Source of the DNA: an uncultured bacterium
GTDB taxonomy: Bacteria; Bacteroidota; Bacteroidia; Bacteroidales; Bacteroidaceae
NCBI GenBank assembly: GCA_905214625.1
Contig: CAJMMQ010000030.1
Location: 1-15,792, forward strand
DNA: 15,792 nt
Direction: 5' to 3'
Below the pieces are notes generated by a model. That model saw only the letters and a list, made by a program, of their open reading frames with translations. It had not been told where the DNA came from and ran no database searches. Below are positions 1 through 8,447 of the stretch, piece after piece. Numbering within the stretch: the first letter of the stretch is position 1; each line of letters begins with the position of its first letter. The position numbers and the translations under genes were made by a program.

Positions 1-24
1 CAAAACAAAAAACATTGTTTTTCT

Positions 25-56
25 TTTGACTTTTCACTCGCCTTTCACTATCTTTG
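25..56 (+). promoter_or_regulatory. Bacteroidetes-type promoter of the AAA-ATPase-like gene
   Basis: A TTTG at 25-28 is followed, after 20 bases, by TATCTTTG at 49-56. This fits the Bacteroidetes primary sigma factor consensus (TTTG, about 19-21 bases, TAnnTTTG) exactly. Transcription would start near position 63, about 45 bases before the first ATG of the downstream gene. Confidence 0.7.
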
Positions 57-108
57 CATAAGGCATAAAGGTAACACGTTACAGACGGATGCCGCATGAC
101 GTAAAAAA

Positions 109-1671
109 ATGAAGAGAGAAATGAAAAAACTTTATCCGATAGGCATACAAAACTTTGAAGACCTGAGACGCAACGGGTATATATATGTAGACAAGACGGC
201 ACTGATACACCGCCTTGTAAGCACAGGCAAATATTATTTTCTCGGCCGGCCGCGACGCTTCGGAAAGAGTCTGATGATTTCTACTCTGGAGGCTTATTTC
301 CAGGGAAAACGCGAACTGTTCAAGGGACTTGACGTTGAGAAATTGGAAAAAGAATGGACAGTCAGACCCGTGTTGCACATCGACCTGAATGGTCAAGAAT
401 ACAAATCACAGCATGACCTTGAAGATATACTCAACAGCTATCTTATAAAATGGGAAAAGATGTATGAATGCGAGACGTCTGAAACATCCTCCTCATTACG
501 CTTTTCTTCCATAATAAGAAATGCAGCAAAAAAGACCGGGCAGAACGTGGCAATACTCATAGACGAATATGACAAGCCACTGATACAGGCCATCGGCAAC
601 GAAAAGTTGCAAGATGAATACCGCAACACGCTTAAAGCATTTTACGGCAACCTGAAATCGTGTGACGGATATATCAAGTTTGCCCTTCTTACTGGTGTAA
701 CCAGATTCAGCAGGGTAAGCATCTTCAGCGACCTGAACAACCTGAACGACATAACCATGGACGACAATTATTCTGCCTTATGCGGAATAACCGAAAATGA
801 GCTGAAAAACAACTTTGAACCGGACATCAGACAACTGGCCGGGAAAATGAACATATCATTCGACGAAACTTGCAACCGGCTGAAAAAACTTTATGACGGA
901 TATCACTTCACCAAGAACGGCGAAGGCATGTACAATCCGTTCAGCCTGCTGAACACATTCTACAGAATGGAGCCAGACAACTACTGGTTTGCCACAGGAA
1001 CCCCTACCCTGCTCGTAAAGATGCTGAAGCAGAACGACTATCGTCTGAGCAACCTTACAGAAGGCGTGCAGGCTTCGTCATACGAGCTCAACGGAATGGA
1101 GAACACAGAGAACAACCCCGTGCCTATGTTCTTCCAGACCGGGTATCTGACAATAAAGGACTACGACAAGGAATTCAAGACATATACGCTGAGATTTCCC
1201 AACGAGGAAGTTGAACACGGATTTATCAACTTTCTCATGCCGAGTTATGTCAACATAAACGAACATGAGTCGGCTTTTCAGATAATGAACTTTGTAAAGG
1301 AGGTAAGAGCCGGAAAGATTGACGACTTCATGGCTCGCCTGCAAAGTTTCATGGCCGGCACGCCCTACGAACTGGCACGTCAGCAGAAACTGCACTATCA
1401 GAACGTGCTCTACATAATGTTCAGCCTGCTGGGATTTTATACAGAAGCCGAATACCACACATCGCAGGGAAGAATAGACATGGTGGTAAAAACAAAGGAA
1501 TATATCTATGTCATGGAGTTTAAGCTTGAAGGCACTGCGGAAGAGGCCATAAAGCAAATCAACGAAAAGCAATATGCAGCCCCGTTTGCCTCAGACCCGA
1601 GAAAGCTGTATAAGATTGGCGTAAACTTCAGTCGCGAGACAAGAAACATAGAGAAGTGGATAGTGGAATAG
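109..1671 (+). CDS. AAA-ATPase-like protein with C-terminal PD-(D/E)XK nuclease-like domain
   Basis: This 520-residue protein has the architecture of a family found in many copies in Bacteroidetes genomes (AAA-ATPase-like domain followed by a PDDEXK_9/DUF1703-type domain). The N-terminus has the family signature around YVDKT and a Walker A-like GRPRRFGKS at residues 46-54. A Walker B-like segment (ILIDEYDKP) lies at 149-157. The C-terminus has a nuclease-like core with D457 in GRIDMVV and E470/K472 in YVMEFKL, so the D...ExK residues are intact. The protein looks full length and undamaged. Its biological role is not established; a nucleic-acid transaction or a mobile-element or defence link is only inference. 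ATG codons at 109 and 121 are both possible, and the second (MKKLYPIG) resembles the usual family N-terminus. It is transcribed alone and converges on the gene at 1753-2715. Confidence 0.9.
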   Translation: MKREMKKLYPIGIQNFEDLRRNGYIYVDKTALIHRLVSTGKYYFLGRPRRFGKSLMISTLEAYFQGKRELFKGLDVEKLEKEWTVRPVLHIDLNGQEYKSQHDLEDILNSYLIKWEKMYECETSETSSSLRFSSIIRNAAKKTGQNVAILIDEYDKPLIQAIGNEKLQDEYRNTLKAFYGNLKSCDGYIKFALLTGVTRFSRVSIFSDLNNLNDITMDDNYSALCGITENELKNNFEPDIRQLAGKMNISFDETCNRLKKLYDGYHFTKNGEGMYNPFSLLNTFYRMEPDNYWFATGTPTLLVKMLKQNDYRLSNLTEGVQASSYELNGMENTENNPVPMFFQTGYLTIKDYDKEFKTYTLRFPNEEVEHGFINFLMPSYVNINEHESAFQIMNFVKEVRAGKIDDFMARLQSFMAGTPYELARQQKLHYQNVLYIMFSLLGFYTEAEYHTSQGRIDMVVKTKEYIYVMEFKLEGTAEEAIKQINEKQYAAPFASDPRKLYKIGVNFSRETRNIEKWIVE

Positions 1672-1700
1672 CACTATCCTCAACAAGCAAGCCATACCGG

Positions 1701-1732
1701 CAATATTGCTGAATACGCAAACAGTAATATTG
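1701..1732. terminator. Possible hairpin between convergent genes
   Basis: CAATATTGCTG (1701-1711) and CAGTAATATTG (1722-1732) can pair over 11 positions with one G-U wobble around a 10-base loop. A T-run at 1745-1750 lies some distance downstream on the plus strand. The position between two convergent stop codons suits a terminator, but the T-run is not adjacent, so the role is uncertain. Confidence 0.35.
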
Positions 1733-1752
1733 CTGTATGTAAATGTTTTTTA

Positions 1753-2715
1753 TTATCTTTGATAATTGATTTCCGGCGGTCCGAAAGGTATCGGTCCGGG
1801 CATCGGGGTAAACTCAGGCATAATCATTGGGCCTTGCTTCTTGTTGTTCTTAAACACAGCCTCATCAAGCACTTCTTTTACCAGCCAGCCCACAGGCAGT
1901 TCAAGCGTAAACTTTTCGCTGAATTTTATCTTAGGCGTTATTATCGGCGACGTAACCCAACGGCCGGCAAACGAATCGTAATAGCGTTCAACACCGACAT
2001 CCATGCCGAACGTTTCGCCCATTAAGCTGAAGAAACCTCCGTAACCGCTCGAACCCATATAAGGCATGGCTGCCATCGTGTAGTATGACTGCCCGGTATA
2101 ATAACGGCCGAATATGGTGGCCGAGACGTTTTCGTTGAAGTTATAGGTAACAGAGCCTCTGAAGCCAAACATGGTGTTCATGTTGCGCCACATAGAATAG
2201 CGGTCGGCCGAAACGCCTCCGGCAAAGGTGAAGTTGCCGACATTCTGCACCGCGCTGAACGACACGTTCTGGTTAGACATCAGGGCCGGCATGGTGGTGC
2301 GCGAGCCGGAACCAATAATATAACCGTTCTTCCACGAGGTGACGACACCACTGCGGCTGAAGTCGTAAGCGTAAGGCGATGCCGTAAACTTTGGTTCGGG
2401 CATGCCGTAAAGCATTATGCGCTCTATGCTGTCAACATGAAACTTGGGTCTGGGAGGCTGAACCGACGACATCATCCTGCCGAATGTGCCATTCGTAAAA
2501 CGGCTTTCGGGCAAAGGCACCGAAAACTCTGGCGAATAGGCATCGTGCATAAGCTTATCCTGAAATGCTGACGGCACAGAATCCGTAACGTTGTTATCGT
2601 CGTTGATTTTAGAACTGCCGAAAGGCTCTTGGGCAAAGACCGGAAAAACAAAGAAAGACATGCACACAACGGCAGCCGCCCTTCTGTAAACAAACAATAT
2701 TGTCTTTAAATCCAT
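1753..2715 (-). CDS. Exported protein of unknown function, possible outer-membrane protein
   Basis: A 320-residue protein that I do not recognise as a named family. It begins with a basic, then hydrophobic signal peptide that probably ends at VFA/Q (residues 26-29). The middle (roughly 120-260) alternates aromatic and small polar residues with many Gly, Ser, Tyr and Phe (for example FGFRGSVTYNF, SATIFGRYYTG), as expected for beta strands of a small outer-membrane barrel. The last 25 residues are rich in Pro and Met (PEFTPMPGPIPFGPP) and the chain does not end in the usual C-terminal aromatic, so insertion as a classical barrel is not certain. It lies 119 bases downstream of the small lipoprotein gene and shares its direction with era and der, so it may be the last gene of that unit. 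A periplasmic beta-rich protein is the alternative. Confidence 0.8.
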   Translation of the reverse strand: MDLKTILFVYRRAAAVVCMSFFVFPVFAQEPFGSSKINDDNNVTDSVPSAFQDKLMHDAYSPEFSVPLPESRFTNGTFGRMMSSVQPPRPKFHVDSIERIMLYGMPEPKFTASPYAYDFSRSGVVTSWKNGYIIGSGSRTTMPALMSNQNVSFSAVQNVGNFTFAGGVSADRYSMWRNMNTMFGFRGSVTYNFNENVSATIFGRYYTGQSYYTMAAMPYMGSSGYGGFFSLMGETFGMDVGVERYYDSFAGRWVTSPIITPKIKFSEKFTLELPVGWLVKEVLDEAVFKNNKKQGPMIMPEFTPMPGPIPFGPPEINYQR

Positions 2716-2834
2716 ACCGCAAAATTATTTTATAACCATGAAGGTCTGTTTAACGTAACAGCCAGAGACATAAGGTTTATAGTTTTGCCGCATAGGTTAA
2801 CGCATGGACGGCACCTGCAATACAAGGCGAAAAT

Positions 2835-3254
2835 CTACCGCATAAGCCAGCGCCCCTTATGCTCAACCATGGGAACAACAACCTCCTCATTAAGACTGTC
2901 GCCGAAGCAAAACACCAGAAAGGCATTAGCTGCATGCACTGTGTTCTGCGTCCCAGGCACCTTTATTGTGTCGTTGACACAGTTCATTATCCTGACTTCG
3001 CGTATGCCGTGATGCTCCTCTTTGACACGTTCCACAAACATCTTGGCATTGGCCTCAAGCTCTTCGCGATAGCCGTCAGGGATGGTGTCGGCAAGATACA
3101 TGCCGCGAACAAAGAATTTGTTGTTGCCGGCCAGCAGCGAGTCGTAATACTCCTTTGCGGCCTTTGCAGCGGCAATATCGTTTTTATGTTCTTCGCTGCA
3201 CGCAAAGAACATAAAAACGCAAAAAGTGAATATGACGAAAAATATTTTTCTCAT
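2835..3254 (-). CDS. Small putative lipoprotein
   Basis: This 139-residue protein has a very hydrophobic Phe-rich signal sequence ending in a lipobox-like FFAC, with C19 as the probable lipidated residue. The mature part starts with a charged helical stretch (AAAKAAKEYYDSLLAG) and continues with predicted strands. Its size and layout recall small NTF2-like or DUF4878-type Bacteroidetes lipoproteins, but I cannot assign it with confidence. It starts 44 bases after the stop of der and is co-oriented, so it is probably cotranscribed with der. The position -3 residue of the lipobox is Phe rather than Leu, which is unusual but tolerated in Bacteroidetes. Confidence 0.8.
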   Translation of the reverse strand: MRKIFFVIFTFCVFMFFACSEEHKNDIAAAKAAKEYYDSLLAGNNKFFVRGMYLADTIPDGYREELEANAKMFVERVKEEHHGIREVRIMNCVNDTIKVPGTQNTVHAANAFLVFCFGDSLNEEVVVPMVEHKGRWLMR

Positions 3255-3298
3255 TTAACTATATTAGCATCTATAAAACATGGCTAAAGCGCCACAAG

Positions 3299-4612
3299 TT
3301 ATTTTTGCCTGATAAAGATGTTTATCGGCGAGCCCGTGAGAGTCCAGTTCTCGCGAATCTTGTTCTCGAGGAAACGTCTGTAAGGCTCCTTGATGTATTG
3401 CGGCAGATTGGCGTAGAACACGAACGAAGGTATCTGCGTGTTGGGCAACTGCGAGCAATACTTTATCTTGATATACTTGCCCTTTATCGATGGTGGCGGA
3501 TAAGCCTCAATCAGCGGCAGCATAACCTCGTTGAGCTTGGTGGTTCCGATCTTGGCCTTGCGGTTGAGATAAACCTGCTTGGCTGTTTCGAGCACCTTGA
3601 ATATGCGCTGCTTTGTAAGTGCCGAGGCAAAGATTATGGGGAAGTCGGTAAACGGAGCCATGCGGTTGCGTATGGCAGTAACGAAGGTGTCGATAACCTT
3701 CTGGTCCTTGTTCTCTACCAAATCCCACTTGTTCACCACAACCACGAGCGACTTGTTGTTCTTCTGTATAAGCTGGAAGATGTTCATGTCCTGTGCCTCG
3801 ATGCCTCGTGTAGCGTCAATCATAAGTATGCAGACGTCCGAGTTTTCGATGGCGCGGATAGAGCGCATCACGCTGTAGAACTCAAGATCTTCAGTAACCT
3901 TGTTCTTACGGCGTATTCCGGCAGTGTCAACCAGGTAGAAATCGAAGCCGAACTTGTCGTAGCGCGTATAGATACTGTCGCGCGTAGTGCCTGCTATCTC
4001 GGTTACGATGTTGCGGTCTTCACCTATAAAGGCATTGATGATGCTGCTCTTGCCGGCGTTAGGACGGCCGACAACGGCAAAGCGAGGAATGCCGTCTTCG
4101 AGCAGTTCGCCGCTGTCGCTCTTGAACTTTGTAAGCATAAGGTCGAGCAGATCGCCCGTGCCGCTGCCCGTGGCGCTGCTTATGCACTGCGGATCGCCAA
4201 GTCCGAGCTTATAGAACTCGGCAGCACTATACTGCAGGTCGTTGTTGTCAACCTTATTGACCACCACGATAACCGGCAGCTTTGTACGGCGCAGGATGGC
4301 AGCCACGTCCTCGTCCCAGTCGGTCAGACCGGTAGTAACGTCAACCAGGAAGAGCACCAGGTCGGCCTCTTCGGTGGCTATAATCACCTGCTTGCGTATT
4401 TCTTCTTCAAAGATGTCATCCGACTTTACCACCCATCCTCCGGTGTCGACAACGGAAAACTCCTTTCCGTTCCACTCGCACTTGCCGTACTGACGGTCGC
4501 GTGTGGTGCCGGCGGTGTCGCTGACGATAGCACGACGCGACTTTGTGAGTCGGTTAAAAAGCGTAGACTTACCTACATTAGGGCGTCCTACTATTGCTAC
4601 TAAATTTGCCAT
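3299..4612 (-). CDS. der: Ribosome biogenesis GTPase Der (EngA)
   Basis: Der is a double-domain GTPase that binds the 50S subunit and is needed for its maturation. The 437-residue length is normal. The first G domain has G1 GRPNVGKS (9-16), G3 DTGG (56-59) and G4 NKVD (119-122). The second has G1 GRPNAGKS (182-189), G3 DTAG (229-232), G4 NKWD (294-297) and a G5-like SALT near 330. A KH-like domain fills roughly 350-437. All motifs are intact. It lies 213 bases downstream of era on the same strand; that gap shows no match to TAnnTTTG on the minus strand, so readthrough from era is the simplest reading. The small lipoprotein gene follows after 44 bases. Confidence 0.98.
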   Translation of the reverse strand: MANLVAIVGRPNVGKSTLFNRLTKSRRAIVSDTAGTTRDRQYGKCEWNGKEFSVVDTGGWVVKSDDIFEEEIRKQVIIATEEADLVLFLVDVTTGLTDWDEDVAAILRRTKLPVIVVVNKVDNNDLQYSAAEFYKLGLGDPQCISSATGSGTGDLLDLMLTKFKSDSGELLEDGIPRFAVVGRPNAGKSSIINAFIGEDRNIVTEIAGTTRDSIYTRYDKFGFDFYLVDTAGIRRKNKVTEDLEFYSVMRSIRAIENSDVCILMIDATRGIEAQDMNIFQLIQKNNKSLVVVVNKWDLVENKDQKVIDTFVTAIRNRMAPFTDFPIIFASALTKQRIFKVLETAKQVYLNRKAKIGTTKLNEVMLPLIEAYPPPSIKGKYIKIKYCSQLPNTQIPSFVFYANLPQYIKEPYRRFLENKIRENWTLTGSPINIFIRQK

Positions 4613-4825
4613 TTGTCATTTGTTTTAGAGAGATCAAGCCTGCCGGGATTCATCCTTGATACGCATGCACGGACGCTGAGTCCTGCCGCACGACGGCCGA
4701 AACGGAGGCCAACACATCTCCCTCTGGTTTATATTTATTATAGCTTCACTCTTTATCTGTTTATTCAAAGCATGCGGAATGCCGTATGTGTGCATGCCGC
4801 AAAAGCCCGAAACAGGCATCAGGAA

Positions 4826-5707
4826 TTACTCCGGATTGTAGCCAAAGTTGTCAAGCTCTTTCTTAGAGCTGCGCCAGTCTTTGTCAACCTTGACGAACAT
4901 CTCGAGGTAGATGCTCTTGCCGAAGAACTTCTCGAGAGTCTTGCGTGCCTCGGTGCTCATCTTCTTCAGAGCCACGCCCTGGTGTCCGATGATGATGCCT
5001 TTCTGCGAGTCGCGCTCAACATAGATTACCGCACGTATGTGTATGTGGCGCTCGTCTTCCTTGAACGACTGCACGCTGACCTCAACAGAGTAAGGTATCT
5101 CCTTGTCGTAATAGAGCAGAATCTTCTCGCGTATTATCTCGCTCACAAAGAAACGTGCCGGTTTGTCGGTGAGCTGGTCTTTGTCGAAATAAGGCGGCGA
5201 GTCGGGCAGCAGCTCCTTAATGCGCTTCAGCAGCATGTCGATGCCAAACTTATTCTTTGCCGATATGGGCAGAATCTCAGCCTCGGGCAGCAGCTTATGC
5301 CACAGCTCAACCAGGTCGCCGAGCTTCTGCTGGTCGCTCTCGTCAATCTTGTTGATAAGCAGGAGCACCGGAATAGTCATCTTGCGCACCTTCTCGAGGA
5401 AATCCATGTTCTTTTCGGGGTTCTCCACCACGTCGGTTACATAGAGCAGCACGTCGGCATCTTTAAGTGCCGACTCAGAGAAAGCCAACATCGACTCCTG
5501 CAGCTTATAGTTTGGCTTGAGCACTCCCGGGGTGTCGGAGAACACAATCTGCATGTCGTCCGTGTTGACGATGCCCATTATACGGTGGCGCGTGGTCTGC
5601 GCCTTGAATGTGGCAATGCTTATGCGCTCGCCTACAAGCTGATTCATCAGCGTCGACTTGCCCACGTTAGGATTACCTACAATGTTTACAAATCCTGCCT
5701 TGTGCAT
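4826..5707 (-). CDS. era: GTPase Era, 16S rRNA maturation
   Basis: Era is a Ras-like GTPase with a C-terminal KH domain that binds the 3' end of 16S rRNA and checks 30S assembly. The 293-residue length is typical. Motifs in order are G1 GNPNVGKS (11-18), switch I TTRHR (38-42), G3 DTPG (58-61), G4 NKID (119-122), G5 ISAK (148-151), and the KH-domain loop GIIIGHQG (237-244). The start at 5707 places the G1 loop at the usual distance from the N-terminus. A Bacteroidetes promoter lies 46 to 77 bases upstream, so era probably heads a unit with der. The other ribosome-linked genes, rpmF and yceD, lie on the same strand about 4 kb upstream of it. Confidence 0.98.
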   Translation of the reverse strand: MHKAGFVNIVGNPNVGKSTLMNQLVGERISIATFKAQTTRHRIMGIVNTDDMQIVFSDTPGVLKPNYKLQESMLAFSESALKDADVLLYVTDVVENPEKNMDFLEKVRKMTIPVLLLINKIDESDQQKLGDLVELWHKLLPEAEILPISAKNKFGIDMLLKRIKELLPDSPPYFDKDQLTDKPARFFVSEIIREKILLYYDKEIPYSVEVSVQSFKEDERHIHIRAVIYVERDSQKGIIIGHQGVALKKMSTEARKTLEKFFGKSIYLEMFVKVDKDWRSSKKELDNFGYNPE

Positions 5708-5752
5708 CTGTATTTTTATTTTGCTTGAATAAAAGATTATAATCTAAGTCTG

Positions 5753-5784
5753 CAAATATACGAAAAATTTTCAGCACAACCAAC
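5753..5784 (-). promoter_or_regulatory. Promoter of era
   Basis: Read on the minus strand, GTTG (5784-5781) is followed after 20 bases by TATATTTG (5760-5753), a full match to TAnnTTTG. The start of transcription would fall near 5746, giving a leader of about 40 bases before the era ATG. Confidence 0.6.
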
Positions 5785-6000
5785 TAAGCAGGTTGCATGT
5801 GGCAAGAAATCAAGATAAAAGATGTTAAACTAACACTTAGAACACGCCGCCATACACTAACCGGAGGAAGCGTCCTCAGCCTGCATTAATCACCACATTA
5901 TCAGGACGTTAAGCAATCCGCATGTCAATATATTCAACAACACAATAAAGTCACGGAAGGCACGTTATAACAACAGTAAATTAAACTAAAAAATATTATT

Positions 6001-6501
6001 ATGGTCAAAAATTTTTTCATCTTCCTTATTGCGGCCATCGGCCTTTGTTCATGCGATTCGCCTGACGCGCATCTTATTGTAACCGAAGCCGACAAAGCAA
6101 CCAAAGAGCTTAACGAAAAGTATTTCGACATCACTTGTGGCGAATGGTATAACGAGAAGTCTGACAGTTTGATGAAAATTTATGAATACATTAAGCTTGG
6201 AAAAGACAGAAAGAACGTACACATAACAAAAATCGCAACAAGAAAGATTGAAGAAACAAACGGCATTAAAACATACAGCAACTGGGAGATTTTCCAGAAT
6301 GACACAACAACAGGAAATTGGGAACTTTGCTGCACCGACAGAGACGGCGAACTTACACAATGGATTGCTATTGAAATTGCCTATGAAAACGGAGCAATCA
6401 GAAGATTCGGCCATTTCTATTATGCCGATGCTAACGAGCTTCACACGGATATCTTCTATTTCGACAAAATGAAGCGCGGAAAAGCAGAGCCGAGCTTCTG
6501 A
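6001..6501 (+). CDS. Small putative lipoprotein, tandem paralogue 1
   Basis: A 166-residue protein of a family I do not recognise. The signal sequence ends in lipobox LCSC, with C18 as the lipidated residue and Asp at +2. The mature part (WYNE near 49, then alternating hydrophobic and charged strands, NWEI near 95, GNWELCC near 106) could form a small lipocalin-like beta barrel, but this is only an impression. About 75 percent of residues match the neighbouring copy at 6792-7295. The differences cluster at residues 20-23 and about 82-134, while the first 19 residues and the C-terminal FDKMKRGKAEPSF are nearly invariant. No TAnnTTTG element is visible upstream, so it may use another sigma factor or a weak promoter. 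Its own terminator follows nine bases after the stop. Confidence 0.85.
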   Translation: MVKNFFIFLIAAIGLCSCDSPDAHLIVTEADKATKELNEKYFDITCGEWYNEKSDSLMKIYEYIKLGKDRKNVHITKIATRKIEETNGIKTYSNWEIFQNDTTTGNWELCCTDRDGELTQWIAIEIAYENGAIRRFGHFYYADANELHTDIFYFDKMKRGKAEPSF

Positions 6502-6509
6502 CAAAATAA

Positions 6510-6546
6510 AAAAGACTTCGCAGGCTGATGCCCGGCGAAGTCTTTT
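6510..6546. terminator. Bidirectional terminator after lipoprotein 1
   Basis: AAAAGACTTCGC (6510-6521) pairs with GCGAAGTCTTTT (6535-6546). A short GGC/GCC helix closes the loop. There are A-runs on the left and T-runs on the right, so it can stop transcription from both sides. A further small hairpin (TTTAGG/CCTAAA) lies just beyond, near 6570-6590. Confidence 0.85.
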
Positions 6547-6791
6547 ATTTATTTAAACCAACTCAATTTTTTAGGCTACAAGAACCTAAATTAAAATCAC
6601 ATTTCTCATACGATTTCACTGTTTAAGCCATACGGTGAAATTACATACACAGCATGCACAACGCATCTGACTGCAACACTCTAATGACTTAAACACCGGC
6701 ACATCACCTGCACTAATCCTTCAGCAAACAACACAATAAAGTAACGGAAGGCACGTTATAACAACAGTAAATTAAACTAAAAAATATTATT

Positions 6792-7295
6792 ATGGTCAAA
6801 AATTTTTTCATCTTTCTTATTGCGGCCATCAGCCTTTGTTCATGCGATGGAGCAGAACCACACCTCATCGTAACCGAAGCGAACAAAGCAACTAAAGAGC
6901 TTAACGAAAAGTATTTCGACATTACTTGTGGCGAATGGTATAACGAGGTGTCTGACAGTACAGGAAAAATTTACGAATATATCTATCTCGGAAAAGACAG
7001 AAAGAACGTACATATAACAAAGATTGCAACAAGAGAAATTGTAAAAATCAACGGAAAAGACACCTACACTGATTGGCGAATACTAAAAAACGATACGACC
7101 AAAGGAAGCTGGAAACTGTGTTGCATAGATGAAAACGGAGAACTTATGCCATATATTGAAATAGGAACCGACCATGGCAACGGACAAATAACTACAAGAT
7201 TCGGCCATTTCTACCATGCCGATGCAAACGAACTTCATGCAGACGTGTTCTATTTCGACAAAATGAAACGAGGAAAAGCAGAGCCGAGCTTCTGA
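6792..7295 (+). CDS. Small putative lipoprotein, tandem paralogue 2
   Basis: A 167-residue paralogue of the gene at 6001-6501, with the same lipobox LCSC (C18) and the same C-terminus. The family is not recognised. Compared with copy 1 it has one extra Thr near residue 135 and about 40 substitutions. Half of these lie between residues 90 and 134, and many change charge (for example E to K, R to E, Q to P). The reading frame is intact and the terminator is well formed, so both copies appear functional. The start ATG is fixed by the near-identical upstream sequence and signal peptide of the two copies. A surface or periplasmic binding lipoprotein is plausible, but no ligand can be inferred. Confidence 0.85.
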   Translation: MVKNFFIFLIAAISLCSCDGAEPHLIVTEANKATKELNEKYFDITCGEWYNEVSDSTGKIYEYIYLGKDRKNVHITKIATREIVKINGKDTYTDWRILKNDTTKGSWKLCCIDENGELMPYIEIGTDHGNGQITTRFGHFYHADANELHADVFYFDKMKRGKAEPSF

Positions 7296-7303
7296 CGAAA
7301 TAA

Positions 7304-7340
7304 AAAAGACTTCGCAGGCTGATGTCCTGCGAAGTCTTTT
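7304..7340. terminator. Bidirectional terminator after lipoprotein 2
   Basis: GACTTCGCAGG (7308-7318) pairs perfectly with CCTGCGAAGTC (7326-7336), flanked by an A-run on the left and TTTT on the right. It sits between the convergent lipoprotein 2 and SIMPL genes and can serve both. The stem is slightly better paired than in copy 1, which has one A-G mismatch. Confidence 0.85.
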
Positions 7341-7508
7341 GTTTAATTTAAACCAACTCAATTTTTTAGGCTACAAGAACCTAAATTAAAATCACATTTC
7401 TCATACGATTTCACTGTTTAAGCCATACGGCGAAATTACATTCACGGCATGCACAACGCATCTGACTGCAAAGCCCTAATGACTTAAACACCGGCGCATC
7501 GCCCCGCG

Positions 7509-8207
7509 CTAATCCTTCAGCGAATACGTAACCGTGGTAACCACACGCACCTTCTTTATGTAAGGCGTGTTGCTGTCGCGATCGTCTATAGAGAACTGTC
7601 CCTGGTCGGCAGTCATAATCTTGTCGAGTTTGCTGTTGCTGTTTTCGGCAAACTGTGCAGCCGTCTGCTCTGCGTTCTTTATAGCCTCCTGCATCATCTT
7701 AGGCTTCATCTGCTGGAACGAAACATACTCATAAGACACTCCGCTGCCATATCCGCCGTCGACAACGGCCACGCCCTGCTTAAGCAGTTCGCCCTGACGT
7801 GCAATGATGCTTCTTACGAGCTTCACGTTGCGCGACGTAACGGTAACCGTTGACGTTATGTTGTAACGGTAGTTGCGCTTTGCCATGCTGTACTGGTCGG
7901 CATTAAGGTCGATCACCACGGGGGCGTTGACGCTGATTTCGCTCTCCTTGATGCCGTTCTGCGTCAGAAAGTTCTTCACCTTGGCCGTGGTAGCGTTTAT
8001 GCGTGTGTATAGCTCCGGCAGGTTGTCGCCCAGCTCCTTTGTAAGTATCGGCCATGTAACCTTGTCGGCCGCCACCTCCTTCTCGGCAAGTCCCTTCACT
8101 GTAACCTTGCGGTCTTTGTTGGTAAAATTGTCGAAACCCGACTTGATGCAGAGGCCCAATATAACGATGCCTGCCGCAATGATTGCTGATTCCCATATTC
8201 TGTTCAT
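7509..8207 (-). CDS. SIMPL domain (DUF541/YggE-like) protein
   Basis: A 232-residue protein with one N-terminal hydrophobic segment (about residues 7-23), either an uncleaved signal anchor or a signal peptide, followed by a SIMPL/DUF541 domain. Family hallmarks are the opening strand [19 protein letters not shown], the helix with [13 protein letters not shown], the strand [15 protein letters not shown], and the late segment [21 protein letters not shown] followed by [15 protein letters not shown]. Members such as E. coli YggE are periplasmic and are reported to affect oxidative stress, but the molecular role is unclear. It stands alone between the fabH operon and the duplicated lipoproteins. 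Its last codons overlap the end of the tandem repeat, and its transcript probably ends at the bidirectional terminator at 7304-7340. No clear promoter is visible upstream. Confidence 0.92.
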   Translation of the reverse strand: MNRIWESAIIAAGIVILGLCIKSGFDNFTNKDRKVTVKGLAEKEVAADKVTWPILTKELGDNLPELYTRINATTAKVKNFLTQNGIKESEISVNAPVVIDLNADQYSMAKRNYRYNITSTVTVTSRNVKLVRSIIARQGELLKQGVAVVDGGYGSGVSYEYVSFQQMKPKMMQEAIKNAEQTAAQFAENSNSKLDKIMTADQGQFSIDDRDSNTPYIKKVRVVTTVTYSLKD

Positions 8208-8397
8208 AGCCTATAAATGTTAAGATTTACGCCATAAATGTACGAAGTTTTTCGACATGTTGCTCTCTGCGGGCCACTTTTTACCTTATGTTAACCTTTC
8301 GGACCATACCGGCAACAATATTTACGAAACTTCGGAGTAAAAACATTCAATATGAAAGAATACTGACGGCACGCACGACATCAATGCCCAAGGACAA

Positions 8398-8445
8398 GCC
8401 ATGCCCGTGCGCACGCCACTGAATGACGCCGCGCACGGGCATGGC
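8398..8445. repeat. Perfect 15-bp inverted repeat (large hairpin)
   Basis: GCCATGCCCGTGCGC (8398-8412) and its exact reverse complement (8431-8445) flank an 18-base loop. No T-run follows it in either direction: on the minus strand the T-run comes before it and belongs to the neighbouring terminator. It is GC-rich against AT-rich surroundings. It could protect the fabH transcript 3' end after readthrough, back up the terminator, or be a repeat element. Confidence 0.85.
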
Positions 8446-8447
8446 AC

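Larger units (their letters stand above)
5936..6726. repeat. Tandem duplication, copy 1
   Basis: First copy of a direct repeat of about 791 bases. It begins at AACAACACAATAAAG, holds the lipoprotein gene 6001-6501 and its terminator, and ends in CTAATCCTTCAGC. That end matches the last codons and stop (reverse strand) of the SIMPL gene at 7509, so a sliver of that gene was carried along. The 65 bases before the ATG differ from copy 2 at one position by eye. Confidence 0.9.
6727..7524. repeat. Tandem duplication, copy 2
   Basis: Second copy of the direct repeat, directly abutting copy 1. It holds the lipoprotein gene 6792-7295 and a matching terminator, and runs into the 3' end of the SIMPL gene. 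The 3' noncoding part (about 215 bases) differs from copy 1 at roughly 16 positions by eye. The coding part in the middle has diverged much further. Confidence 0.9.

Noticed and set aside
2720..2727. TAATTTTG on the minus strand before the 1753-2715 gene
   Set aside because: It matches TAnnTTTG, but transcription would begin at about the start codon and no -33 element is present.
3305..4603. Long plus-strand open frame of 432 codons opposite der
   Set aside because: It mirrors der exactly on the other strand; der has all its GTPase motifs, and the antisense translation has no recognisable domain. The lack of stops follows from codon usage.
4634..4819. Minus-strand frame of 61 codons between era and der
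   Set aside because: The translation is rich in Arg, Pro and Cys, with no signal, domain or promoter. It looks like an intergenic spacer.
4613..5728. Plus-strand open frame of 371 codons opposite era
   Set aside because: It is antisense to era with no family resemblance, and era is certain.
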